64,000 nucleotides of DNA from assembly GCF_008711155.1 (NCBI RefSeq), contig NZ_VUYQ01000005.1:1-64000 (forward strand), given 5' to 3'. The translations under genes were made by a program, and so were the position numbers. Below the pieces are notes generated by a model that was not told the DNA's origin, did not search any database, and saw nothing but the letters and a program-made list of their open reading frames with translations. The stretch is from Dechloromonas sp. CZR5 (GTDB lineage: Bacteria; Pseudomonadota; Gammaproteobacteria; Burkholderiales; Rhodocyclaceae). Below, in pieces: positions 1 through 9,182 of this stretch; within the stretch, counting starts at the first letter, position 1; the number at the start of each line of letters is the position of its first letter.

Positions 1-168
1 ATCGCGGTCGGTATCTCCGGGGCCATCCAGCACCTGGCCGGCATGAAGGACTCCAAGGTCATCGTCGCCATCAACAAGGACCCCGATGCTCCGATCTTCC
101 AGATTGCCGATTACGGGTTGGTCGCCGACCTTTTCGAAACCGTTCCCGCCCTCGTGGCAGCCGTCTAA
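1..168 (+). CDS. etfA: Electron transfer flavoprotein alpha subunit, C-terminal end (partial)
   Basis: The first 168 bases encode the last 55 residues of ETF alpha in frame 1, ending in TAA at 166-168. The stretch contains the family's FAD-binding C-terminal signature: GISGAIQH, then VAINKD and IADYGLV. ETF alpha/beta is a soluble FAD/AMP heterodimer that takes electrons from acyl-CoA dehydrogenases and hands them to ETF-quinone oxidoreductase. Both of those partners follow immediately on the same strand, so this is almost certainly one beta-oxidation electron-transfer operon. The start lies outside the window. Confidence 0.95.
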   Translation: MAVGISGAIQHLAGMKDSKVIVAINKDPDAPIFQIADYGLVADLFETVPALVAAV

Positions 169-195
169 ACCAAGAACATCCAGGAGATAACCCGT

Positions 196-1974
196 ATGAG
201 TACCTATATCGCCCCGATCCGCGACATGCAGTTCGTCCTCAATGAAATCGCCGGTCTTGAAGAAATTTGTGCCCTGCCGGGCAACGAGGAGTGCTCGGTC
301 GAACTCGTCGAGTCCATTCTCGACGAAGCCTCCAAGTTCGCCACCGGCGTGCTCGACCCGATCAACAAGGTCGGCGACCAGACCGGTCACGTCTGCAAGG
401 ACGGCGTCGTCACTACCGCACCGGGCTTCAAGGAAGCCTACAAGCTGTTCGCTGAAACCGGCTGGATGTCCATGCCCTTCGACCCGGAATACGGTGGCCA
501 GGGTCTGCCGGCCGTGGTCTCGATGGCCGTCAATGAAATGTGGAAGGGCGCCAACATGGCCTTCGGCCTGTGCCCGATGCTGACCGGCGGCGCCATCGAA
601 GCCATCGCCCACCACGCTTCGGACGAACTGAAGCAGAAGTACCTGCCGAAGATGGTCGAAGGTACCTGGACCGGCACGATGAACCTCACCGAGCCGAACG
701 CCGGTTCCGATCTGGCCGCCATTTCCTCGAAGGCCAAGGCGGTTGGCGACGGCACCTACCTGGTGAGCGGCACCAAGATCTTCATCACCTGGGGCGAACA
801 TGACGTCGCCGAAAACATCATCCACCTCGTGCTGGCCCGCCTGCCGGATGCCCCGCCGGGACTGAAGGGCATCTCGCTGTTCCTGGTGCCGAAGTTCCTG
901 GTCAATGACGACGGTTCTCTCGGTGCCCGCAACGACCTGATCTGCGCCTCGATCGAACACAAGCTCGGCATCCACGGCAGCCCGACGGCGGTCATGTCCT
1001 ACGGCGAGAAGGAAGGCGCCATCGGCTACCTGATCGGCGAAGAGAACAAGGGCGTCGGCTACATGTTCACGATGATGAACCATGCCCGCGTCAACGTCGG
1101 CCTGGAAGGCGTCGGCATCGCCGAGCGCGCTTACCAGCATGCCCTGTGGTATGCCCGCGAACGTGTGCAGGGCGCCATCATCGGCGACAAGTCCGGCGAG
1201 AAGAAGACCATCCTGCATCACCCGGATGTCCGTCGCCTGCTGATGGACTGCAAGGCCCGCACCGAAGCCATGCGCACGCTGGCCTACTACGGCGCCGCCA
1301 ACATCGACAAGGCGCATGCCGGCGACGCCGCCGCGCAGGCTCGTATCGACCTGCTGACCCCGGTCATCAAGGGCTGGAGCACGGAGCAGGGCGTCGAACT
1401 GTCGTCGACCGCGCTGCAGGTCTTCGGTGGTGTCGGCTTCGTCGAGGAAACCGGCGCCGCCCAGTACTACCGCGATTCGCGCATCACCACCATCTACGAA
1501 GGCACGACCGCCATCCAGGCCAACGACCTGGTCGGCCGCAAGCTGGCCCGCGAGAAGGTGCCGGGCGCCGCGATGAAGACGCTGATCGCCGAAATGTCGG
1601 CCGATGCCGACGCCATTGCCGCCAACCCGCAGCTGGCCAACATCGCCGCCAACCTGAAGGCCGGCATTGCTGCGCTGAACAGCGCCTCTGACTGGATCCT
1701 GGCGACCTATGCCAACGACCCGGCTGCTGTACATGCCGGCTCCGTGCCCTTCCTGAAGCAGACCGGCATCGTGGTCGGTGGTTGGCTGATGGCCAAGTCG
1801 GCAGCGATTGCCGCCAAGCATCTGGCCGATGGCAGCAGCGACGACTTCTACAAGGCCAAGCTGGCCACCGCCGAGTACTTCGCCACCCACCAGCTGCCGT
1901 TCGCCGCTGCTTATGCCGCCGAAGTCATGGGCGGTGCGGCATCGACCCTCGGCCTGGCCGAGAACCTGTTCTAA
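196..1974 (+). CDS. Acyl-CoA dehydrogenase, long DmdC-like (about 590 aa) type
   Basis: This is a 592-residue FAD-dependent acyl-CoA dehydrogenase introducing an alpha-beta double bond into acyl-CoAs. The order is an N-terminal helical domain, the middle beta domain (TMNLTEPNAGSDL near 155-167), the C-terminal helical domain, and an extra C-terminal extension of about 120 residues. That extension is typical of the 3-methylmercaptopropionyl-CoA dehydrogenase (DmdC)/FadE5-like subgroup, which is longer than the classical 380-residue enzymes. The likely catalytic base is Glu435 in IYEGTTAIQ. The start has a good ribosome site (caggaga, 28 bases after the etfA stop). Only 3 bases separate it from ETF-QO. 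True chain-length specificity cannot be read from sequence; members of this subgroup act on straight-chain as well as methylmercaptopropionyl substrates. Confidence 0.9.
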   Translation: MSTYIAPIRDMQFVLNEIAGLEEICALPGNEECSVELVESILDEASKFATGVLDPINKVGDQTGHVCKDGVVTTAPGFKEAYKLFAETGWMSMPFDPEYGGQGLPAVVSMAVNEMWKGANMAFGLCPMLTGGAIEAIAHHASDELKQKYLPKMVEGTWTGTMNLTEPNAGSDLAAISSKAKAVGDGTYLVSGTKIFITWGEHDVAENIIHLVLARLPDAPPGLKGISLFLVPKFLVNDDGSLGARNDLICASIEHKLGIHGSPTAVMSYGEKEGAIGYLIGEENKGVGYMFTMMNHARVNVGLEGVGIAERAYQHALWYARERVQGAIIGDKSGEKKTILHHPDVRRLLMDCKARTEAMRTLAYYGAANIDKAHAGDAAAQARIDLLTPVIKGWSTEQGVELSSTALQVFGGVGFVEETGAAQYYRDSRITTIYEGTTAIQANDLVGRKLAREKVPGAAMKTLIAEMSADADAIAANPQLANIAANLKAGIAALNSASDWILATYANDPAAVHAGSVPFLKQTGIVVGGWLMAKSAAIAAKHLADGSSDDFYKAKLATAEYFATHQLPFAAAYAAEVMGGAASTLGLAENLF

Positions 1975-1977
1975 GCC

Positions 1978-3621
1978 ATGACGATGCGTACCGATCGCGA
2001 TGCGATGGAATACGATGTCGTGATCGTCGGCGGCGGCCCCTCGGGGCTGTCGGCGGCGATCCGCATCAAGCAGCTGGCCGAGCAGAGCGGCAAGGAAATC
2101 TCGGTCTGCCTGCTCGAGAAGGGCTCCGAGATCGGTGCCCACATCCTGTCCGGCGCCGTGCTGGAGCCGCATGCCCTGAACGAGCTTTTCCCGGACTGGC
2201 AGGAGCGCGGTGCGCCCCTGAACACGCCGGCCGGCGAGGATCGCTTCCTGTTCCTCACCGAAAGCGGTTCGTTCAAGCTGCCGACCCCGCCGCAGATGTC
2301 CAATCACGGCAACTACATCATCAGCCTGGGCAATCTGTGCCGTTGGCTGGGTGAGCAGGCCGAGGCGCTGGGCGTCGAGATTTACCCGGGCTTCGCCGCC
2401 GCCGAGGTGCTCTATCACGAGGACGGTTCGGTCAAGGGCGTCGCCACCGGCGACCTGGGTATCGGCAAGGATGGCCAGCCCGGCCACAATTTCCAGCCGG
2501 GCATGGAACTGCATGCCCGCCAGACCATTTTCGCTGAAGGCTGCCGTGGTTCGCTGACCAAGGAGCTGTTCGGCAAGTTCAACCTGCGTGACGGCATCGA
2601 TCCGCAGACCTACGGCATCGGCATCAAGGAACTGTGGGAAATTGACCCGGCCAAGCACCAGCCCGGCCTGATCGTGCATACCGTCGGTTGGCCGGTGGAT
2701 TCGGCGACCTACGGCGGTTCCTTCCTCTATCACCTGGAGAACAACCTGGTGGCGGTCGGCTATGTCGTCGGCCTCGACTACAAGAACCCGTGGCTGTCGC
2801 CGTACGAGGAATTCCAGCGCTACAAGACGCATCCGGCCATCCGCGGCTTTTTCGAAGGCGGCCGGCGCATTTCCTACGGCGCCCGCGCGCTGTCGGAAGG
2901 CGGTTACCAGTCGGTGCCCAAGCTGCATTTCCCGGGTGGCCTGCTGGTCGGCGATACCGCCGGCTTCCTCAATGTGCCGAAGATCAAGGGCACGCACATG
3001 GCCATGGAGTCCGGCATCGTCGCCGCCAAGGCGGTGTTCGAGCACCTGTTCAAGGAAGGCGCCGGGGCCGAGGTCACTGAATACGGCGAGCAGATCAAGC
3101 AGAGCTGGCTGTGGGCCGAACTGTACAAGGTCCGCAATATCCGCCCGGCCTTCAAGTGGGGCCTGCTCGGCGGTCTGGCCTATGGCGCGATCGACACCTT
3201 CCTGTTCGGCGGCAAGGCACCGTGGACCATGCGTCACCACGACGACCACAGCCAGCTGGGCGACAAGAACGCCTATCCGAAGATCGACTACCCGAAGCCG
3301 GACGGCAAGATCAGTTTCGACCGCCTGTCCTCGGTGTTCCTGTCAGCCACCAACCACGAGGAAAACCAGCAGACGCACCTGCGTCTGAAGGATGAGTCGG
3401 TGGCGATCTCGGTCAATTACGCCAGGTACGGTGCGCCGGAAACGCGTTATTGCCCGGCCGGCGTGTACGAAATCCTCGGCGAGGACGAGGGCAAGCCGCG
3501 ACTGCAGATCAACGGCCAGAACTGCCTGCACTGCAAGACCTGCGACATCAAGGACCCGACCCAGAACATCAACTGGACGGTGCCCGAAGGTGGCGGCGGG
3601 CCGAACTATCCAAACATGTAA
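1978..3621 (+). CDS. Electron transfer flavoprotein-ubiquinone oxidoreductase
   Basis: A 547-residue membrane-associated FAD and 4Fe-4S enzyme that oxidises reduced ETF and reduces ubiquinone. The N-terminal dinucleotide motif GGGPSG lies near residues 17-22. The single 4Fe-4S cluster is complete: Cys492 (in RYCPAG) plus Cys516, Cys519 and Cys522 (CLHCKTC). Length matches the family (about 540-600). The ATG is 3 bases after the dehydrogenase stop, so translation is probably coupled. Two further in-frame ATGs lie at codons 3 and 9 and could be used. Together with etfA and the dehydrogenase it forms a complete route from acyl-CoA to the quinone pool. Confidence 0.96.
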   Translation: MTMRTDRDAMEYDVVIVGGGPSGLSAAIRIKQLAEQSGKEISVCLLEKGSEIGAHILSGAVLEPHALNELFPDWQERGAPLNTPAGEDRFLFLTESGSFKLPTPPQMSNHGNYIISLGNLCRWLGEQAEALGVEIYPGFAAAEVLYHEDGSVKGVATGDLGIGKDGQPGHNFQPGMELHARQTIFAEGCRGSLTKELFGKFNLRDGIDPQTYGIGIKELWEIDPAKHQPGLIVHTVGWPVDSATYGGSFLYHLENNLVAVGYVVGLDYKNPWLSPYEEFQRYKTHPAIRGFFEGGRRISYGARALSEGGYQSVPKLHFPGGLLVGDTAGFLNVPKIKGTHMAMESGIVAAKAVFEHLFKEGAGAEVTEYGEQIKQSWLWAELYKVRNIRPAFKWGLLGGLAYGAIDTFLFGGKAPWTMRHHDDHSQLGDKNAYPKIDYPKPDGKISFDRLSSVFLSATNHEENQQTHLRLKDESVAISVNYARYGAPETRYCPAGVYEILGEDEGKPRLQINGQNCLHCKTCDIKDPTQNINWTVPEGGGGPNYPNM

Positions 3622-3630
3622 GACCCGACA

Positions 3631-3658
3631 GGGTGACTCCGGGACATCCGGGTCGCCC
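3631..3658 (+). terminator. Hairpin after ETF-QO gene (weak terminator or RNA processing site)
   Basis: Starting 9 bases after the stop, GGGTGAC (3631-3637) pairs with GTCGCCC (3652-3658), with one G-U pair. An inner CCGG/CCGG stem closes a GACAT loop. No U-tract follows, so intrinsic termination is uncertain. Confidence 0.4.
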
Positions 3659-3731
3659 GGTCAAAACATATAAAACCAAGAGAACAGCAAACAACTTTCA
3701 TTCCTATTCATTGGGGTTTCGAGGAGGATTC

Positions 3732-4046
3732 ATGTCTCAACAAAATATCCAGGCGAAGATTCGGAGCAATCCGAAATTTGCCGAACTGGTCGGCAAGCGC
3801 ACGCGCTTCGCGATCATTCTTTCGCTGGTGGTGCTGGTGCCGTATTACAGCTTCATGATGGTCACTGCCTTCAATCCCGGCCTGCTGGCCAAGCCGCTGG
3901 CCGAGGGGTCCGTGATGACCTGGGGCTGGCCGCTGGCCGCCCTGATGGTGGTCGGCGGCTGGCTGCTGACCGGCGTTTACATCAGCCGTGCCAACGGCGA
4001 ATTTGACGACCTGAACCAGCAGATCCTGAAGGAGGCCCAGAAATGA
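3732..4046 (+). CDS. DUF485 family inner-membrane protein, partner of the acetate symporter
   Basis: A 104-residue protein with two predicted transmembrane segments (about residues 26-47 and 60-85) separated by a short loop. This is the layout of DUF485/YjcH proteins, which are encoded directly upstream of acetate permease ActP in many proteobacteria. The ATG follows a strong ribosome site (GAGGAGG at 3721-3727). Its TGA overlaps the actP ATG (ATGA at 4043-4046), so the two are translationally coupled. The molecular role of the family is not established; a small accessory subunit or assembly role is inference from the constant pairing. Confidence 0.88.
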   Translation: MSQQNIQAKIRSNPKFAELVGKRTRFAIILSLVVLVPYYSFMMVTAFNPGLLAKPLAEGSVMTWGWPLAALMVVGGWLLTGVYISRANGEFDDLNQQILKEAQK

Positions 4047-5710
4047 AGCGCTCCCTCATCGCCCTGTCCGCCGGCCTGCTGATCGCCGGCCTGGCCATCG
4101 CTGCCCCGGGTGCGCTCGACGGCGTGCAGAAGCAGCCGCTCAACGTCAGCGCCATCGCCATGTTCATGGTCTTCGTGATTGCCACCCTCGGCATCACCAA
4201 GTGGGCGGCCGGCCGCACCAAGTCGACGGCCGATTTCTATACGGCCGGCGGCGGCATCACCGGCTTCCAGAACGGCCTGGCCATCGCCGGTGACTACATG
4301 TCGGCGGCGACCCTGCTCGGCCTGACCTCGCTGGTCTACGCCAAGGGCTTCGACGGCTTCATCTATACCGTCAGCTTCTTCATCGGCTGGCCGATCATCC
4401 TGTTCCTGATGGCGGAGCGCCTGCGCAACCTCGGCAAGTTCACCTTCGCCGACATCGCCTCCTACCGCCTCGACCAGAGCCGCATTCGCACCTTCGCCGC
4501 CTTCGGTTCGCTGACCGTCGTCTGCTTCTACCTGATCGTGCAGATGGTCGGCGCCGGCCAGCTGATCCAGCTGCTGTTCGGGCTGGAGTACAACATGGCC
4601 GTGGTCTGCGTCGGCATCCTGATGATGGTCTACGTCACCTTCGGCGGCATGGTCGCCACGACCTGGGTGCAGATCATCAAGGCCTGCCTGCTGCTCGGTG
4701 GCGGTACGGCGCTGATGCTGCTCGCCTTTAGCCAGTTCGGCTTCTCCTTCGAGAACCTGTTCGGCCAGGCGGTCGCCGCCCACAAGGCCGGCATCAAGAT
4801 CATGGCGCCGGGTTCGCTGATGGCCGATCCGGTATCCGCCGTGTCGCTGTCCTTCGCGCTGCTCTTCGGCACCGCCGGCCTGCCGCACATCATGATGCGC
4901 TTCTTCACCGTGCCGAACGCCAAGGAAGCCCGCAAGTCGGTCTTCTACGCCACCGGCTTCATCGGCTTCTTCTTCCTGGTGGTGATCATCCTCGGCATCT
5001 CGGCCATCGTCATCGTCGGCCAGAACCCGGCCTTCTTCGAAGGCGGCCAGGTCGGCGGCAAGCTGATCGGTGGCGGCAACATGCCGGTCATGCACCTGGC
5101 GAAGTCGGTCGGCGGCGACATCTTCCTCGGCTTCCTGTCGGCCGTGGCGTTCGCCACCATCCTGGCCGTCGTGTCCGGTCTGGCCCTGGCCGGTGCTTCG
5201 GCCATCGCCCACGACCTCTACGCCCGCGTCATCAAGAAGGGCGAGGCGACCAGCGCGCAGGAAATGAAGGTTACCAAGATCGCTTCCGTCGGTATCGGCC
5301 TCACCGCCATCGCCCTCGGCATCCTGTTCAAGGACCAGAACATCGCCTTCCTGGTCGCCCTGACCTTCGGCGTTGCCGCGTCGGTCAACTTCCCGGTGCT
5401 CATCCTGTCCATGTACTGGAAGGGCCTGACTACCCGCGGCGCACTGTGGGGCGGCATTGCCGGCCTGGTGTCCGCCGTCGGCCTGGTCGTCCTGTCGCCG
5501 GCCGTCTGGGTCAAGGTCCTGGGCAATGCACAGGCCGTGTTCCCGTACGACCATCCGGCCATCATCTCGATGACCCTGGCTTTCGTCGTCACCTGGCTGG
5601 GTTCGGTGACCGACAAGAGCGCCCGTGCGGCCAAGGAAGCCGAGGCTTTCGAGGAGCAGTACATCCGCGCCCAGACCGGGCTCGGCGCTGCCGGCGCGCA
5701 CGCGCACTAA
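4043..5710 (+). CDS. actP: Cation/acetate symporter, sodium:solute symporter family
   Basis: A 555-residue polytopic inner-membrane transporter of the SSS family (about 13 helices) with a cleavable-looking N-terminal signal ([19 protein letters not shown]), as in ActP. Family sequence marks include [25 protein letters not shown] near residues 68-92 and the [16 protein letters not shown] region near 275-290. It imports acetate and other short carboxylates. The start overlaps the DUF485 stop by 4 bases. A strong intrinsic terminator follows, so DUF485-actP is the distal part of its transcript. Propionate or pyruvate are alternative substrates in related proteins. Confidence 0.93.
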   Translation: MKRSLIALSAGLLIAGLAIAAPGALDGVQKQPLNVSAIAMFMVFVIATLGITKWAAGRTKSTADFYTAGGGITGFQNGLAIAGDYMSAATLLGLTSLVYAKGFDGFIYTVSFFIGWPIILFLMAERLRNLGKFTFADIASYRLDQSRIRTFAAFGSLTVVCFYLIVQMVGAGQLIQLLFGLEYNMAVVCVGILMMVYVTFGGMVATTWVQIIKACLLLGGGTALMLLAFSQFGFSFENLFGQAVAAHKAGIKIMAPGSLMADPVSAVSLSFALLFGTAGLPHIMMRFFTVPNAKEARKSVFYATGFIGFFFLVVIILGISAIVIVGQNPAFFEGGQVGGKLIGGGNMPVMHLAKSVGGDIFLGFLSAVAFATILAVVSGLALAGASAIAHDLYARVIKKGEATSAQEMKVTKIASVGIGLTAIALGILFKDQNIAFLVALTFGVAASVNFPVLILSMYWKGLTTRGALWGGIAGLVSAVGLVVLSPAVWVKVLGNAQAVFPYDHPAIISMTLAFVVTWLGSVTDKSARAAKEAEAFEEQYIRAQTGLGAAGAHAH

Positions 5711-5762
5711 ACGACTCTGCGGGAGAGACTTCGGAGAACAGCACCGTTGTCTCATACCTTTC

Positions 5763-5788
5763 GGGAGCCTTCGGGCTCCCTTTTTTTT
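5763..5788 (+). terminator. Intrinsic terminator after actP
   Basis: Perfect stem GGGAGCC (5763-5769) with GGCTCCC (5774-5780), a TTCG tetraloop and eight T at 5781-5788. It separates actP from the convergent ClpX-like gene. Confidence 0.93.
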
Positions 5789-5796
5789 GCCCTGCG

Positions 5797-6789
5797 CTAG
5801 GCGCTCAGTTTGGGCGGTTCGAACAGCGAGTTGATCGTCACCCGCTTGATTGCCGGGTGATCCGGCACGGCGTACATCACATCGACCATCATTTCCTCGA
5901 AGATGCCGCGCAGGCTGCGGGCGCCGGCCTTGTATTCGATGGCCAGCCCGGCGATCTGGGCGAAAACCGGCGTTGCCACCTCCAGCGTCACGCCGTCGGC
6001 TGCCAGCATGGCTTGGAACTGCCGGTAGATGGCGTTCTTCGGCTCGGTCAGGATGCGCACCAGCATGTCCTGCGTCAGATCGTGCAGGCGGGTGACGATG
6101 GGCAGGCGGCCGGCGAATTCCGGAATCAGGCCGAACTCCAGCAGGTCGGTCGGCTTGATGCGGGCATTCAGGCGTTCGAGGATTTTCTGGTCGTCGCCGC
6201 CCTGGGTGGCGATGAAACCGAAGGTGTGCGTCCTGGTCAGGATGTGGTCGAGGCCGACAAAGGCGCCGCCGCAGATGAACAGGATGTGCGTGGTGTCGAT
6301 GTGCCGGCCGTCCTTGAGCTTGACCGGCGCCCCTTCCATGATCTTGAGCAGGGCATGCTGGACGCTTTCGCCGGAGGTGGCGCGGCTCTGGCCGTCCACC
6401 GCCTTCAGCTTGTCGACCTCGTCAACGAAGACGATGCCTCGCTGGGCCTTGGCGAGGTCGCCGCCGGCCCGGTCGAGCAGGCGATGCAGGATGGCCTCGA
6501 TCTCGTCGCCGACGAACTGCGTCTGGGCCAGCGAGGTGGCGTCGGCGGTGACGAAGGGCAGATCGAGGATGCGGGCCAGCGTTTCGCAGAGCAGGGTCTT
6601 GCCGGTGCCGGTTGGGCCGATGAGCAGGATGTTGCTCTTGGTCAGTTCGACGCTGTCCGGGTTGCGGCCGGCCATGCGCCGGAAATGTCCGTAGATGGCG
6701 ACGGCGAGCGTTTTCTTGGCCGTCTCCTGGCCGATCACGTGTTCGTTGAGGCGGGCGACGATTTCGCTGGGCTTGAGCGCAATGGACAT
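5797..6789 (-). CDS. ClpX-like AAA+ unfoldase lacking the zinc-binding domain
   Basis: A 330-residue AAA+ ATPase clearly related to ClpX: Walker A GPTGTGKT (58-65), Walker B IVFVDE (119-124), the LLEFGLIPEFAGRLP segment and a sensor-2 GARSLRG. It begins directly at the AAA+ module (EHVIGQ), so the N-terminal C4 zinc domain of true ClpX (about 60 residues) is absent. The pore-1 loop is QFVG (91-94) instead of GYVG. The RKH loop is cut to KDGRH. The ClpP-docking IGF loop reads TFGFIA (189-194). The gene lies downstream of minCDE on the same strand, separated from minE by 76 bases holding a start-codon hairpin. I infer a ClpX paralogue with altered substrate choice, possibly ClpP-independent. 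The genome's ordinary clpX is presumably elsewhere. Confidence 0.85.
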   Translation of the reverse strand: MSIALKPSEIVARLNEHVIGQETAKKTLAVAIYGHFRRMAGRNPDSVELTKSNILLIGPTGTGKTLLCETLARILDLPFVTADATSLAQTQFVGDEIEAILHRLLDRAGGDLAKAQRGIVFVDEVDKLKAVDGQSRATSGESVQHALLKIMEGAPVKLKDGRHIDTTHILFICGGAFVGLDHILTRTHTFGFIATQGGDDQKILERLNARIKPTDLLEFGLIPEFAGRLPIVTRLHDLTQDMLVRILTEPKNAIYRQFQAMLAADGVTLEVATPVFAQIAGLAIEYKAGARSLRGIFEEMMVDVMYAVPDHPAIKRVTINSLFEPPKLSA

Positions 6790-6820
6790 CGGGGCATTCC
6801 TTGACGGTAATGCCCCGATG
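6787..6820 (-). promoter_or_regulatory. Start-codon-sequestering hairpin of the ClpX-like gene
   Basis: A perfect 12-bp inverted repeat: on the minus strand CATCGGGGCATT (6820-6809), a 10-base loop containing AAGG (6808-6799), then AATGCCCCGATG (6798-6787). Its last three bases are the start codon. The Shine-Dalgarno AAGGA sits in the loop and its edge, so folding would bury the AUG while exposing part of the ribosome site. It could control translation or be a palindromic operator. No U-tract follows, arguing against a terminator. Confidence 0.7.
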
Positions 6821-6865
6821 CTATGCCGGTTTGGGTCGGCGGGTAAAGACGCCGGCGCTTTTAGA

Positions 6866-7123
6866 TCAGCTCTTTTCCGGCAGCTCGATCTTCACTTCGA
6901 GCACTTCATAGCGATCCTGCTTTTCCAGCGAAACGCGGATGTCGTCCGGATTGACCTTGACGTACTTGGAGATCACGGCGATCAGTTCGCGCTGCAGGTC
7001 GGGCAGGAAGTTGGGCGTGCTGCCGCCGCCGTCCCGTTCGTGGGCGATGATCAGTTGCAGGCGTTCCTTGGCGACCTGGGCCGTTTTCGGCTGGTTGCCG
7101 AACAGTTTCTGGAGCCAGGACAT
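6866..7123 (-). CDS. minE: Cell division topological specificity factor MinE
   Basis: An 85-residue MinE: N-terminal membrane-binding segment MSWLQKLFG, the MinD-contacting helix [13 protein letters not shown] (about 18-30), and the C-terminal dimerisation domain ([13 protein letters not shown]). MinE stimulates the MinD ATPase and drives pole-to-pole oscillation. The gene starts one base after the minD stop, giving a tight minC-minD-minE operon transcribed on the minus strand. Confidence 0.97.
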   Translation of the reverse strand: MSWLQKLFGNQPKTAQVAKERLQLIIAHERDGGGSTPNFLPDLQRELIAVISKYVKVNPDDIRVSLEKQDRYEVLEVKIELPEKS

Positions 7124-7124
7124 G

Positions 7125-7940
7125 TCACTTGCCTCCGAACAGGCGCTTGAGCAGGCCCGGCTTGACGTAATCGACGAAGCGCAGCGGCTGCTCCTCGCCG
7201 AGGAAACGGGAAATCACGTCATGGTAGGCTGCGGCGGCATCGGTATCCTTCTGGTGGATGACCGGCGAGCCCTGGTTCGACGCCTGCAGCACTTCCTCGG
7301 ATTCCGGGATGACGCCGATGATGGGCACCCGCAGGATTTCCTGGATGTCCTTGTACGACAGCATTTCGCCGGCCTCGACGCGGGTCGGGTTGTAGCGGGT
7401 GATGAGCAGGTGCTCCTTGACCGGCTCGCGGCCCTCGATGGCGCGCCGCGACTTGGCCTGCAGGATGCCGAGGATGCGGTCGGAGTCGCGCACCGAGGAG
7501 ACTTCCGGGTTGGTCACGACCAGCGCCTCGTCGGCGAAGGTCAGGGCCATCACGGCACCCGATTCGATGCCGGCCGGCGAATCGCAGACGATGTAGTCGA
7601 AGCCCTGGTGTTCGAGTTCCTTGAGCACCTTCTCGACGCCTTCCTCGGTCAGCGCGTCCTTGTCGCGCGTCTGCGAGGCGGGCAGCACGTACAGGTTGTC
7701 GCAGTGCTTGTCCTTGATCAGCGCCTGGGTCAGCGTCGCTTCGCCGTTGATGACGTTGATCAGGTCATAGACGACGCGGCGTTCGCAGCCCATGATCAGG
7801 TCGAGGTTGCGCAGGCCGACGTCGAAGTCGATAACGGCCGTCTTGAAGCCGCGCTGCGCGAGGCCGGTGGAAAAGCTGGCGCTGGTGGTGGTCTTGCCGA
7901 CCCCGCCCTTGCCGGAAGTCACGACGATGATTCGGGTCAC
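7125..7940 (-). CDS. minD: Septum site-determining ATPase MinD
   Basis: A 271-residue ParA/MinD-type ATPase with the deviant Walker [10 protein letters not shown] (10-18), the [11 protein letters not shown] switch region (38-48), and a C-terminal amphipathic membrane helix ending [13 protein letters not shown]-bound MinD dimerises on the inner membrane and recruits MinC to block FtsZ assembly away from midcell. It sits between minC (39-base gap) and minE. Confidence 0.98.
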   Translation of the reverse strand: MTRIIVVTSGKGGVGKTTTSASFSTGLAQRGFKTAVIDFDVGLRNLDLIMGCERRVVYDLINVINGEATLTQALIKDKHCDNLYVLPASQTRDKDALTEEGVEKVLKELEHQGFDYIVCDSPAGIESGAVMALTFADEALVVTNPEVSSVRDSDRILGILQAKSRRAIEGREPVKEHLLITRYNPTRVEAGEMLSYKDIQEILRVPIIGVIPESEEVLQASNQGSPVIHQKDTDAAAAYHDVISRFLGEEQPLRFVDYVKPGLLKRLFGGK

Positions 7941-7979
7941 GTTGGGTTCTCGCTGGGAAGTTATTGGATTGGGATAATT

Positions 7980-8759
7980 TTACCTGAGCGCCAGCGGATC
8001 GACTCTCAGGGTCGGTTCGTCGTCGCCGCTCAGGCTGACGGTGGCCGGCTGGCGGGCCAGTTCAGGCGGCACGCCGGCTTCGAAAGTGCGGTACAGGCCG
8101 GCCACGGAGACCAGTTCGGCCTCCAGGCTGGTCGTGAAGATGCGGGCGTTGCGGTCGCCGCTGGCGCCGGCCAGGGCGCGGCCGCGTAACGGGGCATAAA
8201 CGTGGATGTTGCCGTCGGCGATCACTTCGGCACCGGCGCTGACCATGGCGGTGACGATCAGGTCGCTGTCCTTGGCGTAGAAGCGCTGGCCGGAGCGCAG
8301 CGGTTTGTCGAGGGTTACCGTGCGCGGCACGGCTTGCGGCGCGGGCGGCGGTGCAACGGCCTGAACGGGCACGGCGACCGGCGGCGGAGCCGGGACCGGT
8401 TCGGGCGCGGGTTCGGGGGCCTTGGCACGCGTCGGGCGGCTCAGGGCGCCGGCACTGATTGCCGGCAGCCCGGCCTGTTCGGCGGCGGCGGCCAGTTCGT
8501 CCGGCAGACCCAGCGTGGCTGCAGCGTGCAGGCCGGAGGCGCGCAGCAGCTGGCGGATGGCGCCCCAATCTGCCGCCGCCGGCAGGTTTTCGGCACCGCT
8601 GAAATCCAGCACGGCGAGGTCGTTTTCGAAAAAGTCCGGGCTATTGCCGGTCAGTTCGGCCAGCGCGGCATGCAAGGCGGCGATTTCGGTGGTGCGGATT
8701 TGCGCCTGGATGATCTTGAGCGCGGTGCCCTTGAATTGAATCGGTGAATCTTTGGCCAT
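7980..8759 (-). CDS. minC: Septum site-determining protein MinC
   Basis: A 259-residue MinC. The N-terminal FtsZ-inhibiting domain (about 1-105) is followed by a long Pro/Ala linker (about 110-165). The C-terminal beta-helix ([16 protein letters not shown] to GDRNARIF, about 170-259) binds MinD. I chose the ATG at 8759 ([11 protein letters not shown]) because homologues start there and an AGCAGG ribosome site precedes it; a longer open frame upstream has no family similarity. The linker is longer than in E. coli MinC. First gene of the min operon. Confidence 0.95.
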   Translation of the reverse strand: MAKDSPIQFKGTALKIIQAQIRTTEIAALHAALAELTGNSPDFFENDLAVLDFSGAENLPAAADWGAIRQLLRASGLHAAATLGLPDELAAAAEQAGLPAISAGALSRPTRAKAPEPAPEPVPAPPPVAVPVQAVAPPPAPQAVPRTVTLDKPLRSGQRFYAKDSDLIVTAMVSAGAEVIADGNIHVYAPLRGRALAGASGDRNARIFTTSLEAELVSVAGLYRTFEAGVPPELARQPATVSLSGDDEPTLRVDPLALR

Positions 8760-8845
8760 GCCTGCTGCTTGTGCTGCGAAAGGGAGTGGATTATCCCACA
8801 GGCGTGGACCGAGATGTTTTTTCGGCGCTGGGCGGGGTGCCGCAG

Positions 8846-9085
8846 CTAATGGCGGGTGTGCAGCTCGGTATTCAGCACATCGACGATTGCGGCCCATTCC
8901 GCGTCGTCGAGGATGGCTTCGCGCAGGAAAGTGGCCTGCGAGGCACTCCAGAAAGCCGCTTCGTGCAACAAGGTCGCGCCGGGCAGCGGGCTATGGCTTT
9001 CGATGAAGCGGGCAATGGCCGGCATGTCGTCGGCTTGGCCCAACTGGGCAAACAGGCTGGGCATGTCGAGGGGCGAGCGGTTCAT
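8846..9085 (-). CDS. DUF2789 family protein
   Basis: A 79-residue acidic soluble protein resembling DUF2789: [10 protein letters not shown], then HSPLPG, then [14 protein letters not shown]. The family is small, helical and of unknown function. A good AAAAGGAG ribosome site precedes the ATG. It lies between fumC and minC on the same strand, with 97- and 86-base gaps, and I see no functional link to either. Confidence 0.75.
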   Translation of the reverse strand: MNRSPLDMPSLFAQLGQADDMPAIARFIESHSPLPGATLLHEAAFWSASQATFLREAILDDAEWAAIVDVLNTELHTRH

Positions 9086-9182
9086 GGCGGTCTCCTTTTC
9101 CAGTGGGCATGTCGCCCGTTTCCATGGAGATCAGAGTCCATTGACGTCGAGTGGTTCAGCGTGATTTTGTGCAAACCACCGG

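Noticed and set aside
3977..5755. A 592-codon minus-strand frame opposite actP
   Set aside because: It is a shadow of a clear SSS transporter; the product is a charged, low-information sequence rich in Asp, His, Gln and Gly, without family motifs.
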